A DNA stretch of 30,235 nucleotides from assembly GCA_000997465.1 (NCBI GenBank), contig LCBW01000007.1, forward strand, positions 1 to 30,235, read 5' to 3'. The notes beneath the pieces were generated by a model, which saw only the letters and a program-made list of their open reading frames with translations, made no database searches and was not told the DNA's origin. Below, piece after piece: positions 28,761 through 30,235 of this stretch. A program made the position numbers and the translations under genes. This DNA is from Parcubacteria group bacterium GW2011_GWC1_41_7 (GTDB lineage Bacteria; Patescibacteriota; Minisyncoccia; UBA6257; HR35). Each line of letters begins with the position of its first letter. The stretch's first letter is position 1.

Positions 28761-28762
28761 TT

Positions 28763-28838
28763 GCGGCACCTAGATGTATCGCTACGCGATATCATCGCTG
28801 CTTTCGCAAAGCAAACGCAGCAATCGGTGCCGCAGTTT
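28763..28838 (+). repeat. Cloverleaf palindromic element, copy 4
   Basis: GCGGCACC (28763-28770) pairs perfectly with GGTGCCGC (28826-28833); TTTT follows at 28835-28838. Inside are TATCGC-tac-GCGATA and GCTGCTTTCGC-aaa-GCAAACGCAGC. Compared with copy 2, the outer stem here is fully paired (A-T instead of A-C), so base pairing and not sequence seems conserved at that position. Confidence 0.75.
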
Positions 28839-28863
28839 TATTGCATTCGGATACAATAGATAT

Positions 28864-30235
28864 ATGCAAGAAGATAGAAAAAAATTAAGAGAATTTGAAA
28901 TTGAAAATTTAAGGGAAGAATTTCAAAAAAATCCCACACTATTCAATCAAAGAACAGTAAACGCAACAACTGAAATGCTAAAAAAAATAGGCATCTCAGT
29001 TCCGTTTTTTGATCAATTGCCAATTGGGTATTTAAAATTATTCCCACAGGATTTTATCGTTGAAGAAGAAGGAAAATTTAAAGAAATTTCTTCGGTTGTT
29101 GATACGCAAACGGAAGGTTCCATAAAAAATACGCAAGGGGGAGAAACTGTATATGCAACGCTAGTAAAATGCAACACCTCAACTTTTGAGGCAATAGAAG
29201 ATATTGCGGGGCAACTTCATGCGCCGTCTGATGCGGTGCAATATGCAGGCATCAAAGACAAAAATGCAATAACCAGCCAACAAATTTCTATTCGCAAAAA
29301 ATCTTTGGAAGAAGTGAAAAAAGTAAATTCCTCATATTTTTTTCTTAAAGATTTTGAGGTAGGGAATGGGGTCGTTGAAATTGGAGGGCTTTCCGGGAAT
29401 TGGTTTACGATTTTAATACGAACTGACCAATCCTTTAATCCCGACGCATTTCTTGAAAAAATAAACAAGCTGGAGCGCAACGGATTTTATAACTTTTATT
29501 ATGTCCAGCGATTTGGAACGCCGCGTCTTATTGCACACACGTTAGGTGCCTTGCTTCTGCAGGGAAAATATAAAGAGGCAGTGGAAACAATGTTGTTTTA
29601 CCCGAGCGAATTTGAATTGAATTATTTTCAGCAACTACGGGAGAAGTTAGGAAAGGAAAAAGGAAATTGGGGTCTGCTGGAGAGGGAATACGGAAAATAC
29701 CCGCTTATGTTTTTTCATGAGCTGTCGCTTGTCAGCTATTTGAAAAAAAAGCCACACGATTATGTGGGGGCACTCTTGAGCATGAAAAATCAGGTACAGA
29801 TGTGGATTTATGCATTTTCTTCTCTTTTATTTAATCAAAAGCTTTCTGTGTACGCACAAGATGAAGAATCGGTTCCCGCAGAAATCCCGCTGGTATCAAG
29901 CGATAGAGCGTTGGATATTGAACACTATCGAAGTGAACTGGAAGCATATCATCTGTATCCTTTTTCGAGGGAGCGCACGAAACCATTTCCGTTTATTCGG
30001 TTTATAAGAAGAATGGTGCGCGCGAGGGAAGCGGTAAAAATTGAAAAAGCAGTGATTATAGACGAGGGAGTTGTGATGCGATTTTTCTTACCCAAGGGGG
30101 CGTACGCAACAACATTTTTATCGCATGTATTTCAGCTTGTATCCGGTGTGCCGCCAGCAGAGATTAAGACGCAGGAAGTTGATATTATGAAGGCGCTTCA
30201 TAAAGAATCGCTTGAGAAAATTATTTCTTATTTTT
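28864..30235 (+). CDS. truD: tRNA pseudouridine(13) synthase TruD-like (partial, runs off the window)
   Basis: The open frame from ATG 28864 to the end of the window (457 codons, no stop) encodes a TruD-family pseudouridine synthase. The signature YAGIKDKNAITSQQ with catalytic Asp (KDK) lies near residues 124-137; GLSGNWFTILIR and NFYYVQRFGTPR follow in the expected order. TruD makes pseudouridine at position 13 of tRNA-Glu and others. The N-terminal 60 residues are family-poor and helical. The region PLVSSDRALDIEHYRSELEAY and the final RFFLPKGAYATTFL fit the TruD insertion domain and end, so only the last part is cut off. The start has no ribosome site. Confidence 0.85.
   Translation, partial: MQEDRKKLREFEIENLREEFQKNPTLFNQRTVNATTEMLKKIGISVPFFDQLPIGYLKLFPQDFIVEEEGKFKEISSVVDTQTEGSIKNTQGGETVYATLVKCNTSTFEAIEDIAGQLHAPSDAVQYAGIKDKNAITSQQISIRKKSLEEVKKVNSSYFFLKDFEVGNGVVEIGGLSGNWFTILIRTDQSFNPDAFLEKINKLERNGFYNFYYVQRFGTPRLIAHTLGALLLQGKYKEAVETMLFYPSEFELNYFQQLREKLGKEKGNWGLLEREYGKYPLMFFHELSLVSYLKKKPHDYVGALLSMKNQVQMWIYAFSSLLFNQKLSVYAQDEESVPAEIPLVSSDRALDIEHYRSELEAYHLYPFSRERTKPFPFIRFIRRMVRAREAVKIEKAVIIDEGVVMRFFLPKGAYATTFLSHVFQLVSGVPPAEIKTQEVDIMKALHKESLEKIISYF

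Noticed and set aside
13293..28838. Cloverleaf elements as tRNA genes or CRISPR repeats
   Set aside because: The three-way fold lacks T-loop and anticodon features, and the copies are kilobases apart without spacers of regular size.

Overview
This window looks like a piece of a Candidate Phyla Radiation (Patescibacteria, Parcubacteria-like) genome. This is an inference from gene content and style, not from a marker gene. The signs are short, tightly packed genes; many small secreted or single-membrane-segment proteins of no known family; a small protein ending in NPFE motifs; a Cys-rich repeat protein; a bifunctional phosphoglucose/phosphomannose isomerase; and -10 boxes placed only about 8-13 nt before many start codons, which suggests leaderless mRNAs. 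No rRNA, tRNA, CRISPR array or transposase was seen.

Layout. 1-862: GC-rich operon end with an orotate-phosphoribosyltransferase-like gene. 908-2667: small NPFE protein and a Cys-rich repeat protein. 2684-8834: copper/thiol operon running CsoR repressor, DUF1573 protein, CcdA-like membrane protein, three metal-ligand-rich proteins, a DUF5676-like membrane protein and a CPH-type (CopB-like) P-type ATPase. 8911-10038: Glu/Leu dehydrogenase. 10204-11871 (minus strand): sugar-phosphate isomerase and a ROK sugar kinase with an internal deletion. 11942-13363: truncated EamA-like fragment, then two divergent GC-rich genes (zinc ribbon and 3D domain). 13414-16907: MFS transporter, a long structured intergenic region, a thrombospondin-type-3 surface protein and RsmE. 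17033-17494: GC-rich tandem-ACT protein. 17663-21272: LexA-like repressor and a run of envelope or unknown proteins. 21273-24822: RecB/Cas4-like nuclease, GIY-YIG-like protein, SIMPL protein, small membrane protein and endonuclease IV. 24866-25152: tiny GC-rich membrane gene. 25229-26348: CdaA-YbbR (c-di-AMP synthase) fusion broken by an internal deletion. 26419-28168: LOG-family protein and a membrane-anchored DsbA-like oxidoreductase. 28278-28655: GC-rich orphan. 28864 to the end: TruD, running off the window.

Two layers of organisation stand out. First, the genes fall into two classes. The AT-rich majority lacks Shine-Dalgarno sites and often has a -10 box directly before the ATG. A minority of visibly GC-rich genes (six islets, seven genes counting the partial one at the left edge) all have strong AAGGAGG-type ribosome binding sites and mostly GTG starts. 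Four of them are followed, in the same orientation, by copies of one roughly 71-75 nt palindromic element that folds as a cloverleaf (outer GCGGCRCC/GGYGCCGC stem, two inner hairpins) and ends in a T-run. Second, three intergenic regions (2729-2913, 10051-10193, 27151-27293) hold copies of what looks like one structured RNA. Its outer stems differ in sequence but stay base-paired, its core helix CCTCG/CGAGG and a GACC(AA) segment are conserved, and a pseudoknot is likely. I do not recognise either element as a named family.

Two conserved enzymes (ROK kinase and CdaA) show the same kind of damage: loss of an internal conserved segment plus a +1 frame change. Either there is genuine gene decay or the assembly has small deletions.
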